Origin: Pseudomonas sp. CAN1
GTDB lineage: Bacteria; Pseudomonadota; Gammaproteobacteria; Pseudomonadales; Pseudomonadaceae
Direction: 5' to 3'
DNA length: 33,971 nucleotides
NCBI RefSeq assembly: GCF_030462585.1
Contig: NZ_JASMRU010000005.1
Location: 12,617 to 46,587 of the forward strand
Translations under genes and position numbers: made by a program
Part shown: one piece after another, positions 22,970 through 31,086 of the stretch
Numbering within the stretch: the first letter of the stretch is position 1
How the letters are laid out: the number at the start of each line of letters is the position of its first letter
Notes under the pieces: generated by a model
What the model was told of the DNA's origin: nothing
The model's database searches: none
The model's input: the letters and a program-made list of their open reading frames with translations, nothing else

Positions 22970-23063
22970 GTAGGAGCGAGGGGGACGCCATCGTTATTGC
23001 TCGCGAACCCCCCTAGCGAAGGAGCAGCCGGCAAACCCTGTTCGCGAGCAAGCTCGCTCCTAC
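22970..23063. repeat. Inverted pair of Pseudomonas REP sequences
   Basis: GTAGGAGCGAG at 22970-22980 and its exact reverse complement at 23053-23063 bracket the element. Inside, TTGCTCGCGAAC (22997-23008) and GTTCGCGAGCAA (23040-23051) are also inverted copies. The unit, read as GTAGGAGCGAGC...TTGCTCGCGAAC, is the common Pseudomonas intergenic REP; the right copy is intact and compact, while the left copy has an insertion or divergence in its loop. No RAYT transposase is nearby. Confidence 0.8.
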
Positions 23064-23134
23064 GAAGAGCCGCCTCTACTGATATTTCTGCACGGGGTCT
23101 CTCCCCTTCCCCCTGCCGACAACTTTGAGCCCAA

Positions 23135-23164
23135 TAAAAAAGCCCCGTCTAAGCGGGGCTTTTT
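23135..23164. terminator. Bidirectional terminator between prtN and trpE
   Basis: Seven-base arms at 23141-23147 and 23154-23160 around a six-base loop, with an A-run before and a T-run after. It ends trpE on the minus strand and prtN on the plus strand. Confidence 0.9.
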
Positions 23165-23179
23165 CATCGAACCAACCAC

Positions 23180-24673
23180 TCAGTCGCGGCCATGCACCTT
23201 GGCGGTGTGTTCGGCCAGGGCCACGGCGCGGAACATCGCGCGGCGCTTGTTGATGGTTTCTTCCCACTCCGCCGCCGGCACCGAGTCGGCAACGATACCG
23301 CCGCCGGCCTGGACGTGGAGTTCGCCGTTCTTGATCACCGCGGTACGGATGGCAATGGCGGTATCCATGTTGCCGTTCCACGCGAGGTAGCCCACGGCGC
23401 CGCCGTAGACACCGCGCTTGACCGGCTCCAGTTCGTCGATGATTTCCATCGCACGGATCTTCGGCGCGCCGGACAGGGTGCCAGCCGGCAGGATGGCGCG
23501 CAGGGCGTCCATCGCGCTGAGCTTTTCGTTCAGCTGGCCGTTCACATTGGAGACGATGTGCATGACGTTGGAGTAGCGCTCGATGACCATCTGCTCGGTG
23601 ACCTTCACGCTGCCGGTCTGCGACACGCGGCCGACGTCGTTGCGGCCCAGGTCGATGAGCATCAGGTGCTCGGCGATTTCCTTGGCGTCGGAGAGCAGGT
23701 CTTCTTCCAGCGCGCGGTCGGCTTCCTCGGTCGCGCCACGCGGGCGGGTGCCGGCGATGGGGCGTACGGTGACTTCGCCGTCCTCGACGCGCACCAGTAC
23801 TTCCGGCGAACTGCCGACGACGTGGAAGTCGCCGAAGTTGAAGAAGTACATGTAGGGCGTCGGGTTGAAGCAGCGCAGCGCGCGATACAGGTCGATGGGC
23901 GCGGCGCTGAAGTCGATGGACATGCGCTGCGACGGCACGACCTGCATGCAGTCGCCGGCCAGGATGTATTCCTTGATGGTGCCGACGGCGCGCTCGTAGT
24001 CCTCGCGGGTGAAGCTGGCGCGGAACTGCGGCTCCGGCGCGTTCACCGCGCTGAAGTCGAGGCCGCGGCGCGGGGTGATCGGCTGGCGCAGGCGCTCCAG
24101 CAGTTCTTCCAGCTGGGCCAGGCCATTGTCGTAGGCGTCGGACTGGGCCGGGTCGGCAAGGACGATCGCGTGCATCTTGCCGGCGAGGTTGTCGAACACG
24201 ACCACCGCGTCGGAGACCATCAGCAGGATGTCGGGGTTGTTCAGCGGATCGGGGTTCGGGCACTGCGCCAGGCGCTGCTCGACGTAGCGCACGCAGTCAT
24301 AGCCGAAGTAGCCGACGAGACCGCCGTTGAAACGCGGCAGACCGGCGATGGTCGGTACGCGGTAGCGCTCCTTGAACTCCTCGACGAAGGCCAGCGGGTC
24401 GGCGCATTCGAAGCTCTCGGTCTCGATGCCGTCGACCTTGATGCTCGCCTGGTGGCCATAGACGCGCAGCACAGTGCGGCTGGGCAGGCCGATGATCGAG
24501 TAGCGGCCCCACTTCTCACCGCCCTGCACGGATTCGAGCAGGTAGGTGTTCGCACCGTCGGCGAGCTTCAGGTAGATCGACAGCGGGGTGTCGAAGTCGG
24601 CAAGGGTTTCGCAGGTCAGCGGAATGCGGTTGTAGCCTTCGGCGGCCAGGCGCTGGAATTCTTCGCGGGTCAT
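23180..24673 (-). CDS. trpE: Anthranilate synthase component I
   Basis: A 497-residue chorismate-using enzyme, partner of TrpG. The tryptophan feedback site motif LLES is at 45-48, followed by WGRYSIIGL. The catalytic half has [24 protein letters not shown] and [17 protein letters not shown], ending with [22 protein letters not shown] 24673 ([16 protein letters not shown]) has AGG about eight bases before; the in-frame ATG at 24739 lies in the leader and is rejected. A leader ORF rich in Trp near its end sits 72 bases upstream. It is monocistronic here, bounded by a terminator, and separated from trpG by the tailocin. Confidence 0.96.
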   Translation of the reverse strand: MTREEFQRLAAEGYNRIPLTCETLADFDTPLSIYLKLADGANTYLLESVQGGEKWGRYSIIGLPSRTVLRVYGHQASIKVDGIETESFECADPLAFVEEFKERYRVPTIAGLPRFNGGLVGYFGYDCVRYVEQRLAQCPNPDPLNNPDILLMVSDAVVVFDNLAGKMHAIVLADPAQSDAYDNGLAQLEELLERLRQPITPRRGLDFSAVNAPEPQFRASFTREDYERAVGTIKEYILAGDCMQVVPSQRMSIDFSAAPIDLYRALRCFNPTPYMYFFNFGDFHVVGSSPEVLVRVEDGEVTVRPIAGTRPRGATEEADRALEEDLLSDAKEIAEHLMLIDLGRNDVGRVSQTGSVKVTEQMVIERYSNVMHIVSNVNGQLNEKLSAMDALRAILPAGTLSGAPKIRAMEIIDELEPVKRGVYGGAVGYLAWNGNMDTAIAIRTAVIKNGELHVQAGGGIVADSVPAAEWEETINKRRAMFRAVALAEHTAKVHGRD

Positions 24674-24745
24674 GATCAGCCTCGTGGAATGAGGAAGTAA
24701 CGGACTTGGGTGCACACACGCGCCGGGCGTACCGGCCAAGGGATG

Positions 24746-24817
24746 TCAGGCGCGCCAGCGCCAGCGGGCCAGGGCCTTGATGACTTTCATCCAGAGTGTG
24801 TGGGGAGCCGTTTCCAC
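24746..24817 (-). CDS. trpE leader peptide, nested in the 3' end of gph
   Basis: A 23-residue frame from GTG 24817, VETAPHTLWMKVIKALARWR onward, ending ARWRWRA. It shares reading frame and stop with gph, so it is the last 23 residues of Gph as well. The GCGAGAC ahead of the GTG and the ending match the trpGDC leader. An internal ATG at 24790 would give a 14-residue version. Three Trp codons are present. Attenuation of trpE has been reported in P. putida. No U-tailed hairpin is obvious between here and trpE; only a GCCGG/CCGGC stem (24738-24724) without a U-run. Confidence 0.5.
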   Translation of the reverse strand: METAPHTLWMKVIKALARWRWRA

Positions 24818-25564
24818 GGTGCTGTCTCGCTGAGCGGGGTTGGAGCGGGAGTCGGGCAACACTATCGCGTTGCCGGAATCGAAGCAAGGCAGCAGTTGGC
24901 GCAGGTCGTCGAGGACCAGCGTCGGGGTTTCCTCGGCGATCGGCCGGCCGTGATTGTAGCCGTAGCTCAGGCCGACGCTGCGCACGCCGGCGGCCTTGGC
25001 GGCGAGGATGTCGTTGCGCGAGTCGCCGACGAACAGCGCCTCTTCCGCCGACACACCGGCCATCTTCATCACGAACAGCAGCGCCGCCGGGTCGGGCTTC
25101 TGCTGCGGCAGGGTGTCGCCGCCGATGATCCAGCGGAAGAACTTGCCCAGCTTCATCTCGTCCAGCAGCGGCCCGACGAAGCGCTCGGGCTTGTTGGTGA
25201 TCAGCGCCAGCTCGACGCCGCGCTTCTTCAGCCACTTCAGGGTGTCGATCACACCGGGGTAGACCACGGTCAGCGCGTGGCTGTCGGCGTAGGCATCCAT
25301 GAACAGTTCGAGGGCGCGCTCGGTGTCTTCCTCGCTGACGCCATCGTGCTCGATGTCATTGGCCAGGGCGCGGCGTACCAGTACCCGCGCACCGTTGCCG
25401 ACCCAGTGGCGCACGGCCTCCAGGCCGGCCGGCTGGCGCCCTAGCGCCAGCAGCATCTTGTCCACCGCCGCGGCGAGGTCGGGGACCGAGTCCACCAGGG
25501 TGCCGTCCAGGTCGAACATCACCAGACGCGGCAGCCCGGCGAACGGCAGTTGTGCAGCACTCAT
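24746..25564 (-). CDS. gph: Phosphoglycolate phosphatase
   Basis: A 272-residue HAD-family hydrolase that clears 2-phosphoglycolate, for example from DNA repair. HAD motif I is MFDLDGTLVDS with D18 and D20. Motif II is ALITNKP, motif III the lysine in KPDP, and motif IV FVGDSRND. A helical cap lies between motifs I and II. ATG 25564 overlaps the rpe stop as TGATG; a GTG one codon earlier is possible. The C-terminal 40 residues after the HAD core (from about 232) are not needed for the fold, and the last 23 coincide with the trpE leader frame. Its length equals PAO1 Gph as I recall, so the shared stop seems conserved. Confidence 0.93.
   Translation of the reverse strand: MSAAQLPFAGLPRLVMFDLDGTLVDSVPDLAAAVDKMLLALGRQPAGLEAVRHWVGNGARVLVRRALANDIEHDGVSEEDTERALELFMDAYADSHALTVVYPGVIDTLKWLKKRGVELALITNKPERFVGPLLDEMKLGKFFRWIIGGDTLPQQKPDPAALLFVMKMAGVSAEEALFVGDSRNDILAAKAAGVRSVGLSYGYNHGRPIAEETPTLVLDDLRQLLPCFDSGNAIVLPDSRSNPAQRDSTVETAPHTLWMKVIKALARWRWRA
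24859..24887 (-). promoter_or_regulatory. Candidate trpE promoter inside gph
   Basis: On the minus strand TTGCTT (24887-24882), 17 bases, TAGTGT (24864-24859). RNA would start about 35 bases before the leader GTG. It resembles the candidate trpG promoter (TTGCGC, 18, TACTGT). Confidence 0.35.
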
Positions 25565-26238
25565 CACTTGCGCGCCTGCGCCAGCTCAGCGTGCATGGCG
25601 CGGATGACCTCGGCGTAGTCCGGTGCGTTGAAGATCGCGGAGCCGGCAACGAAGGTGTCGGCGCCGGCAGCGGCGATATCGCGGATGTTCTTCACGTTCA
25701 CCCCGCCGTCGATCTCCAGGCGGATGTCGCGGCCGGAGGCGTCGATCAGCGCGCGGGCTTCGCGCAGCTTGTCGAGGGTGCCGGGAATGAACTTCTGCCC
25801 ACCGAAGCCGGGGTTCACGCTCATCAGCAGGACCATGTCGATCTTGTCCATCACGTACTTGAGCGCGTCCAGCGAGGTAGCCGGGTTGAATACCAGGCCG
25901 GCCTTGCAGCCGCCGTCCTTGATCAGTTGCAGGGAACGGTCGATGTGCTGCGAGGCTTCCGGGTGGAAGGTGATGTAGGTAGCGCCGGCCTCGATGAAGT
26001 CGCCGATGATGCGATCCACCGGGGAGACCATCAGGTGCACGTCGATGGGCGCGGTAACGCCGTACTTGCGCAGCGCCGTGCAGACCATCGGGCCGATGGT
26101 CAGGTTCGGCACGTAGTGGTTGTCCATCACATCGAAGTGGACGATGTCGGCACCGGCGGCGAGCACCTTGTCCACATCCTCACCCAGGCGGGCGAAGTCG
26201 GCGGAAAGGATCGACGGAGCGATGGCATAGGGTTGCAT
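25564..26238 (-). CDS. rpe: Ribulose-phosphate 3-epimerase
   Basis: A 224-residue TIM-barrel enzyme interconverting ribulose 5-phosphate and xylulose 5-phosphate. Metal and catalytic residues are visible: H34 and D36 in [14 protein letters not shown]68 in DVHLMV, and D177 in LEIDGGVN. The phosphate-binding end is VAGSAIF. ATG 26238 ([15 protein letters not shown]) follows AGAGGTG. A long open frame upstream to 26418 is unrelated. The stop overlaps gph by TGATG, so rpe and gph are coupled and the trpE leader follows. Confidence 0.96.
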   Translation of the reverse strand: MQPYAIAPSILSADFARLGEDVDKVLAAGADIVHFDVMDNHYVPNLTIGPMVCTALRKYGVTAPIDVHLMVSPVDRIIGDFIEAGATYITFHPEASQHIDRSLQLIKDGGCKAGLVFNPATSLDALKYVMDKIDMVLLMSVNPGFGGQKFIPGTLDKLREARALIDASGRDIRLEIDGGVNVKNIRDIAAAGADTFVAGSAIFNAPDYAEVIRAMHAELAQARK

Positions 26239-26378
26239 GGCGCACCTCTGTGGGCGGGAATCACGGATGGCGCGCATTGTAGCCGCTGGAACGAGCGGAA
26301 GGGGATTCGACCGATGGCCGAGACGAAAAGTGCGGGAGGGAGCGGAAAAACGCGGACAGGGCAGGCAGACAGCCGGGC

Positions 26379-26403
26379 AAAAAAATCGCGGCTCGGTCCC
26401 GCC
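26379..26403 (-). terminator. Terminator after agtD
   Basis: GCGG and CCGC pair around seven bases at about 26388-26402 and are followed on the minus strand by seven Ts (26385-26379). A second seven-base stem lies just before it at 26404-26422. Confidence 0.7.
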
Positions 26404-26449
26404 CCTGTGGGTGAGCACAGGGACGCAACCGTCCGCGAAACACTGTGAA

Positions 26450-27277
26450 TCAGGAAGTCGGTGCGGTACGCAGTTTCTCGCTGCGACCGCGCAGCCACTC
26501 GAGGGTCAGCAGGAGCAGGACGGAGAAACCGATCAGCAGGGTCGCCGCGGCGGCGATGGTCGGGCTGAGGTTCTCGCGGATGCCGCTGAACATCTGGCGC
26601 GGCAGGGTGGCCTGCTCGGGGCCGGCGAGGAACAGGGTCACCACCACTTCATCGAAGGAGGTGGCGAAGGCGAACAGCGCGCCGGAGATCACGCCGGGAG
26701 CGATCAGCGGCAGGGTGACCTTGAAGAAGGTCAGTACCGGCGGCGCGCCCAGGCTGGCGGCAGCGCGCACCAGGTTGTAGTTGAAGCCCTGCAGGGTCGC
26801 CGACACGGTGATGATGACGAAGGGCACACCGAGCACCGCGTGGACGATGATCAGCGAGATGTAGCTGTTGCCCAGGCCCAGCGGCGCGAAGAACAGGTAG
26901 CTGGCGACACCGATGATCACCACCGGCACGACCATCGGCGAGATCACCAGGCTCATGATCAGCGCCTTGCCGCGGAAATCGCCGCGGGTCAGGCCGATCG
27001 ACGCCAGGGTGCCGAAGACCATCGCCAGCACCGTAGCCGCCGGGGCGACGATGATGCTGTTGGTCAGCGCGCGCATCCACTCGGCGGAGTTGAAGAAGTC
27101 GGCGTACCAGCGCAGGGAGAAGCCCTGCAGCGGGTAGACCAGGAAGGTGCCGGAGTTGAACGACAGCGGCACGATGACCAGTACCGGCAGCACCAGGAAC
27201 AGCAGGATCAGGCCGCAGAGGGTGCGCAGGGTGTAGAACCACAGGCGCTCGACGGGGGACATGTACGGGCTCAGCAT
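26450..27277 (-). CDS. agtD: ABC transporter permease AgtD
   Basis: A 275-residue inner-membrane permease of the PotC type with about six helices: near 15-37, 70-92, 105-130, 135-157, 185-207 and 240-260. The EAA loop that contacts the ATPase is [29 protein letters not shown] 27277 has GAGGAG before it and lies 18 bases past agtC. In P. aeruginosa agtABCD takes up 5-aminovalerate and GABA; that substrate is taken from the PAO1 locus (PA0603-PA0606), not from this sequence. It is the last gene of the operon. Confidence 0.9.
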   Translation of the reverse strand: MLSPYMSPVERLWFYTLRTLCGLILLFLVLPVLVIVPLSFNSGTFLVYPLQGFSLRWYADFFNSAEWMRALTNSIIVAPAATVLAMVFGTLASIGLTRGDFRGKALIMSLVISPMVVPVVIIGVASYLFFAPLGLGNSYISLIIVHAVLGVPFVIITVSATLQGFNYNLVRAAASLGAPPVLTFFKVTLPLIAPGVISGALFAFATSFDEVVVTLFLAGPEQATLPRQMFSGIRENLSPTIAAAATLLIGFSVLLLLTLEWLRGRSEKLRTAPTS

Positions 27278-27295
27278 CTTCTTGTTCTCCTCACA

Positions 27296-28543
27296 TCAGC
27301 CCAGGCGCAGGCGGCTTGCGCCCACCAGCCAGCCGTAGATCACGTAGAGCACCAGGGTGGCGAACAGCAGCAGGCCGCCCAGGGCCGTGGCCATGCCCCA
27401 GTTGATGGTGGTGTTGGTGTAGAAGGCGACGAAGTAGCTGACCATCTGGTCGTTCGGGCTGCCCAGCAGGGCCGGGGTGATGTAGTAGCCGATCGACAGG
27501 ATGAACACCAGCAGGCAACCGGCGCCGACACCGGCCACGGTCTGCGGGAAGTAGACCTTCCAGAAGCTGGTGAACGGATGGCAACCCAGCGAGATCGCGG
27601 CGCGCATGTAGCTGGGGGAGATGCCCTTCATCACGCTGTAGATCGGCAGGATCATGAACGGCAGCATGATGTGGACCATGGAGATGTACACGCCGGTGCG
27701 GTTGAACACCAGCTGCAGCGGCTGATCGATCAGGCCCATCTTGAGCAGCGCGCCGTTGATCAGGCCACCCGACTGCAACAGCACGATCCAGGCGGCGACG
27801 CGCACCAGGATCGAGGTCCAGAACGGCAGCAGCACCATGATCATCAGCAGGTTGGACTTGCGGGTCGGCAGGATCGCCAGCAGGTAGGCCAGCGGGTAGG
27901 CCAGCGCCAGGCAGATCAGGGTGATCACCGCGCCCATCCAGAAGGTGCGGGCGAAGATGTCCAGGTAGATCGACTGGTCGGGCGTGGCGCGGGCGATCTC
28001 GCCCAGGTCATCGATGCGGTGATCGAGCGCCGCCAGCAGGTAATACGGGGTGATGGAGCTGGCGTTGCGACGGATCGCCTGCCAGTAGGCCGGGTCGCCC
28101 CAGCGCTCATCCAGCGCTTCCATCGCGTCCTTGTACGACGCCGGCTGCTCCTTGAACGGCAGCGCGCGGGCGGTCTTGGACAGCAGGCTGCGGTAGCCGG
28201 CCAGCTCCATGTTCAGGCGCTTGGACAGGTCACCGATGGTCTGGTTCTTGCGCGCGGCGACCAGGTCTTCGCTCAGCGCCTTGTACACCTCGTCCGAGGG
28301 CAGCGACTTGCCGTCCCAGGCGGAGATGGCGTTGACGGTCAGCGGCATGGCACCGACGACCTCGGGGTTGTTCACGCTCTTGTAGAGCAGTGCCGCAATG
28401 GGCACGAGGAAGGTCAGCAGGAGGAAGACCAGCAGGGGCAGGACCAGCGCCTGCGACTTCAGGCGGTTCATCCGCTCCGCGCGCGCCAGGCGCTGCTTGA
28501 GGGTGGGGCCGGCGACCTCGTTCATCGACACAGCGGTGGCCAT
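27296..28543 (-). CDS. agtC: ABC transporter permease AgtC
   Basis: A 415-residue PotB-type permease. After a charged N-terminus the first helix is SQALVLPLLVFLLLTFLVPIAALLY. About 150 mostly hydrophilic residues follow (LSEDLVAARKNQTIGDLSKRL), a periplasmic insertion typical of this branch. Five more helices come next. The EAA loop is MRAAISLGCHPFTSFWKVYFPQT. ATG 28543 follows CCGGAG; the frame to 28582 adds 13 residues before the ribosome site. It pairs with AgtD to form the channel. Strong hairpins separate it from agtB. Confidence 0.9.
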   Translation of the reverse strand: MATAVSMNEVAGPTLKQRLARAERMNRLKSQALVLPLLVFLLLTFLVPIAALLYKSVNNPEVVGAMPLTVNAISAWDGKSLPSDEVYKALSEDLVAARKNQTIGDLSKRLNMELAGYRSLLSKTARALPFKEQPASYKDAMEALDERWGDPAYWQAIRRNASSITPYYLLAALDHRIDDLGEIARATPDQSIYLDIFARTFWMGAVITLICLALAYPLAYLLAILPTRKSNLLMIMVLLPFWTSILVRVAAWIVLLQSGGLINGALLKMGLIDQPLQLVFNRTGVYISMVHIMLPFMILPIYSVMKGISPSYMRAAISLGCHPFTSFWKVYFPQTVAGVGAGCLLVFILSIGYYITPALLGSPNDQMVSYFVAFYTNTTINWGMATALGGLLLFATLVLYVIYGWLVGASRLRLG

Positions 28544-28597
28544 AGCGAACTCCGGTAAAACGGGCCGCCCGAGAGCGGCCAAGGTGTGGTGTCAGGA

Positions 28598-28655
28598 GGA
28601 GCCGCCGCGAGGGGGAGCGGCGGCTCCGGTCCGCCACGGTCCGGGCGACCGTGGC
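28598..28655 (-). repeat. Two strong stem-loops between agtB and agtC
   Basis: An 11-base GC arm pair at 28598-28608 and 28617-28627, and an 8-base pair at 28633-28640 and 28648-28655. No U-tract follows. Such structures after a binding-protein gene usually protect its mRNA and lower permease expression, as in malE-malF. Confidence 0.65.
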
Positions 28656-28668
28656 AGTCAGGGCGTGC

Positions 28669-29718
28669 TTACTTGGCGGCCCAGGCGTTGAAGCGCTGTT
28701 CCAGCTGCTCGCCGTAGTCAGCCCAGAAGGTCACGTCCATGCCCACCTGGTTCTCCATGTTTTCCGGAGTGGTCGGCATGTCCTTCAGCAGCTCCTTGCT
28801 CAGCAGCGGTACGGCGTTCTTGTTGACCGGGCCGTAGGCGATGTTCTCGGAGTAGGTCTTCTGCTGCTCGGGCTGAACCGAGAAGGCAATGAACTTCAGG
28901 CTCTCGTCGACCTTCTTGGCGCCCTTGGGGATGGCCCAGGCGTCGAAGTCGTAGATGCCGCCGTTCCAGACGATCTTCAGGTTGCTCTCTTTCTGCACGG
29001 CAGCGATGCGGCCGTTGTAGGCGGAGCTCATGACCACGTCACCGGAAGCGAGGTACTGCGGCGGCTGGGCGCCGGCTTCCCACCACTGGATGTTCGGCTT
29101 GATCTGGTCGAGTTTCTTGAAGGCGCGATCCTGGCCTTCTTTGGTGGCCAGCACCTTGTAGACGTCCTTCGGCGCGACGCCGTCGGCCATCAGGGCGAAT
29201 TCCAGGGTGTACTTGGCGCCCTTGCGCAGGCCGCGCTTGCCTGGGAATTTGCTGGTGTCCCAGAAATCGGCCCAGCTGGTCGGTGCGGTCTTCAGCTTGT
29301 CGGCGTTGTAGGCCAGTACGGTGGACCAGACGAAGAAGCCGACGCCGCAGTTGCTCACGGCACCCGGAACGTAGTCTTCGGCCTTGCCGAGGATGGCCGG
29401 GTCGATGGTTTCGAACAGGCCTTCGTCACAGCCGCGCGCCAGTTCCGGCGACTCGACTTCCACCAGGTCCCAGGAGACGCTGTTGGTGTCGACCATGGCC
29501 TTCACCTTGGCCATCTCGCCGTTGTATTCGCCGGCGACGATCTTGTTGCCGGTGCTCTTTTCGTACGGGCCGTAGAACGCCTTCACCTGGGCGTTCTTGT
29601 TGGCGCCGCCGAAGGACACCACGGTCAGGTCGGTAGCGGCCATGGACTGGGCCGCGAAGGCCACGCCCAGAGTCAGCGCCGCGAGTTTGAGCCCCGATGC
29701 TTTCAAGGACTTCGTCAT
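28669..29718 (-). CDS. agtB: Periplasmic binding protein AgtB
   Basis: A 349-residue binding protein of the PotD/spermidine-putrescine type. A signal peptide covers residues 1-27 (MTKSLKASGLKLAALTLGVA up to the AxA before ATDLTVV). The mature start ATDLTVVSFGGANKNAQ is typical, as is GPYEKSTGNKI. ATG 29718 is chosen because GGAG stands about nine bases before; the GTG at 29733 precedes that site. A paralogue with the same layout is encoded at 31087-32124, and the two share long blocks such as KFPGKRGLR and EFALMADGVAPKDVYKVL. Ligand (GABA/5-aminovalerate) is inferred from PAO1 AgtB. Confidence 0.9.
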   Translation of the reverse strand: MTKSLKASGLKLAALTLGVAFAAQSMAATDLTVVSFGGANKNAQVKAFYGPYEKSTGNKIVAGEYNGEMAKVKAMVDTNSVSWDLVEVESPELARGCDEGLFETIDPAILGKAEDYVPGAVSNCGVGFFVWSTVLAYNADKLKTAPTSWADFWDTSKFPGKRGLRKGAKYTLEFALMADGVAPKDVYKVLATKEGQDRAFKKLDQIKPNIQWWEAGAQPPQYLASGDVVMSSAYNGRIAAVQKESNLKIVWNGGIYDFDAWAIPKGAKKVDESLKFIAFSVQPEQQKTYSENIAYGPVNKNAVPLLSKELLKDMPTTPENMENQVGMDVTFWADYGEQLEQRFNAWAAK

Positions 29719-29787
29719 TATTGTTGTCTCCACAGTGTGCAGGTTTGTTTTTCTTGGAATGCGTCCGGGAGTGGCCGGGCCGCGCTG

Positions 29788-30897
29788 TTACGCCGCGGAC
29801 AGCGGGTCGAGCGCGCGGACGTGCTCGACTTCCCAGCCCAGCGGTACCACGTCACCGACACTGAGCGCAGGATCGAGCTCGGCGATCGGCTGTTTCACGA
29901 AGAAATCGGTACGGCCGCAGACCTCTAGGCGAATGCGCACGTGGTCACCCAGGTAGATGAACTCGGCAACACGGCCGGAGAAGCGGTTCACGCAGTTTTC
30001 GCTGTGGCCGTTCAGGCGCACGCGCTCGGGGCGGATCGACAGGCTGACGGTGTCGCCGACGTTGCCGACGTTAACCGCCAGCGCCTCGACCTTCTCGCCA
30101 CGGGCCAGGCCCACGGTGCAGCGCTCGCCATCGCGGGCCTGGAGCTGGCCGGCGATGCGGTTGTTCTCGCCGATGAAGTTGGCGACGAAGGAGTTGCGCG
30201 GGTGTTCGTAGAGCTCCGCCGGCGGGGCGATCTGCTGGATCTCGCCCTGGTGGAACACCGCCACGCGGTCGGACATGGTCAGGGCTTCGCCCTGGTCGTG
30301 GGTCACGTAGACCACGGTCACGCCCAGGCGCTGGTGGATGTGCTTGATCTCCATCTGCATGTGCTCGCGCAGCTGCTTGTCGAGCGCACCCAGGGGTTCG
30401 TCCATCAGCACCAGTTGCGGCTCGAACACCAGCGCGCGGGCCAGGGCCACACGCTGTTGCTGGCCACCGGAGAGCTGGGCGGGATAACGACCGGCGAAGG
30501 TATCGAGCTGGACCATCGACAGGGCGCGCTTCACGCGCTCGCTGACGTCGGTCTTGCTCATGCCGCGCACGGACAGCGGGAAGGCCAGGTTCTCGGCCAC
30601 CGTCATGTGCGGGAACAGCGCATAGTTCTGGAACACCATGCCGATGTCGCGCTTGTGCGGGGGGACGTTGTTGATGGAGCGACCGGCCAGCTGGATTTCA
30701 CCGGCGGTGGGGGTTTCGAAACCGGCCAGCATCATCAGGCTGGTGGTCTTGCCGGAACCGGACGGCCCCAGCAGCGTCAGGAATTCGCCTTTGCGAATGT
30801 CCAGATTGAGGTCCTTCACGATGAGGGATTCGCCGTCGTAGCTCTTCTGCACGCCACGGAAACTCACCAGCACATCGTTTGCCTGATTCTCGGCCAT
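29788..30897 (-). CDS. agtA: ABC transporter ATP-binding protein AgtA
   Basis: A 369-residue PotA-type ATPase. Walker A is GPSGSGKTT (44-52), the Q-loop Q90, the signature LSGGQQQR at 142-149, Walker B LVLMDEP with E167, and the H-loop H200. A C-terminal TOBE-like domain (about 285-355: [15 protein letters not shown]) follows. ATG 30897 is used; a GTG one codon upstream is possible. An AGGTG lies close before. It is the first gene of agtABCD, 189 bases after the second binding-protein gene, and its leader holds a striking dyad. Confidence 0.93.
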   Translation of the reverse strand: MAENQANDVLVSFRGVQKSYDGESLIVKDLNLDIRKGEFLTLLGPSGSGKTTSLMMLAGFETPTAGEIQLAGRSINNVPPHKRDIGMVFQNYALFPHMTVAENLAFPLSVRGMSKTDVSERVKRALSMVQLDTFAGRYPAQLSGGQQQRVALARALVFEPQLVLMDEPLGALDKQLREHMQMEIKHIHQRLGVTVVYVTHDQGEALTMSDRVAVFHQGEIQQIAPPAELYEHPRNSFVANFIGENNRIAGQLQARDGERCTVGLARGEKVEALAVNVGNVGDTVSLSIRPERVRLNGHSENCVNRFSGRVAEFIYLGDHVRIRLEVCGRTDFFVKQPIAELDPALSVGDVVPLGWEVEHVRALDPLSAA

Positions 30898-31007
30898 CAC
30901 CGCACCTTTGTTTTTTTGTTAATGCCGTTGATCTCAAGCCTAGAGAAGCCAAGGCAGCACGCAAATCGGGCGGTATGAGAGATTGCTATAAGGCTTAGAG
31001 AGGATGC

Positions 31008-31029
31008 TTTGTAGGGATCGCCCTACAAA
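31008..31029. promoter_or_regulatory. Inverted repeat upstream of agtA, possible AgtR operator
   Basis: TTTGTAGGG at 31008-31016 and CCCTACAAA at 31021-31029, separated by ATCG; all nine bases of the arms are complementary. It lies about 110 bases before the agtA ATG, at a distance suiting an activator site. A FixJ/NarL-type regulator (AgtR) encoded next door would bind such a dyad. It could instead be a terminator for the upstream gene, as four to five Ts flank it. Confidence 0.4.
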
Positions 31030-31047
31030 AAGTGGCCAACTGACATG

Positions 31048-31076
31048 CAGGGCCCGCGCTGGCGCGGCAGGCCCTG
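31048..31076 (-). terminator. Hairpin after the second binding-protein gene
   Basis: CAGGGCC-type arms (31048-31054 and 31070-31076) enclose a second GC stem. No U-run follows, so it may shield the mRNA end rather than terminate. Confidence 0.4.
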
Positions 31077-31086
31077 GCACGCTGGC

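Noticed and set aside
23192-24700. A 502-codon plus-strand frame opposite trpE
   Set aside because: It is an antisense shadow of a well-conserved gene, with no family resemblance.
26237-28558. A 773-codon open frame on the plus strand
   Set aside because: It lies opposite rpe/agtD/agtC and its translation is Gln/His/Arg/Gly-rich without domains, the usual mirror of high-GC genes.
30898-31086. A sigma-54 promoter for agtA
   Set aside because: No GG-N10-GC pair with correct flanks was found in the gap; only weak sigma-70-like boxes.
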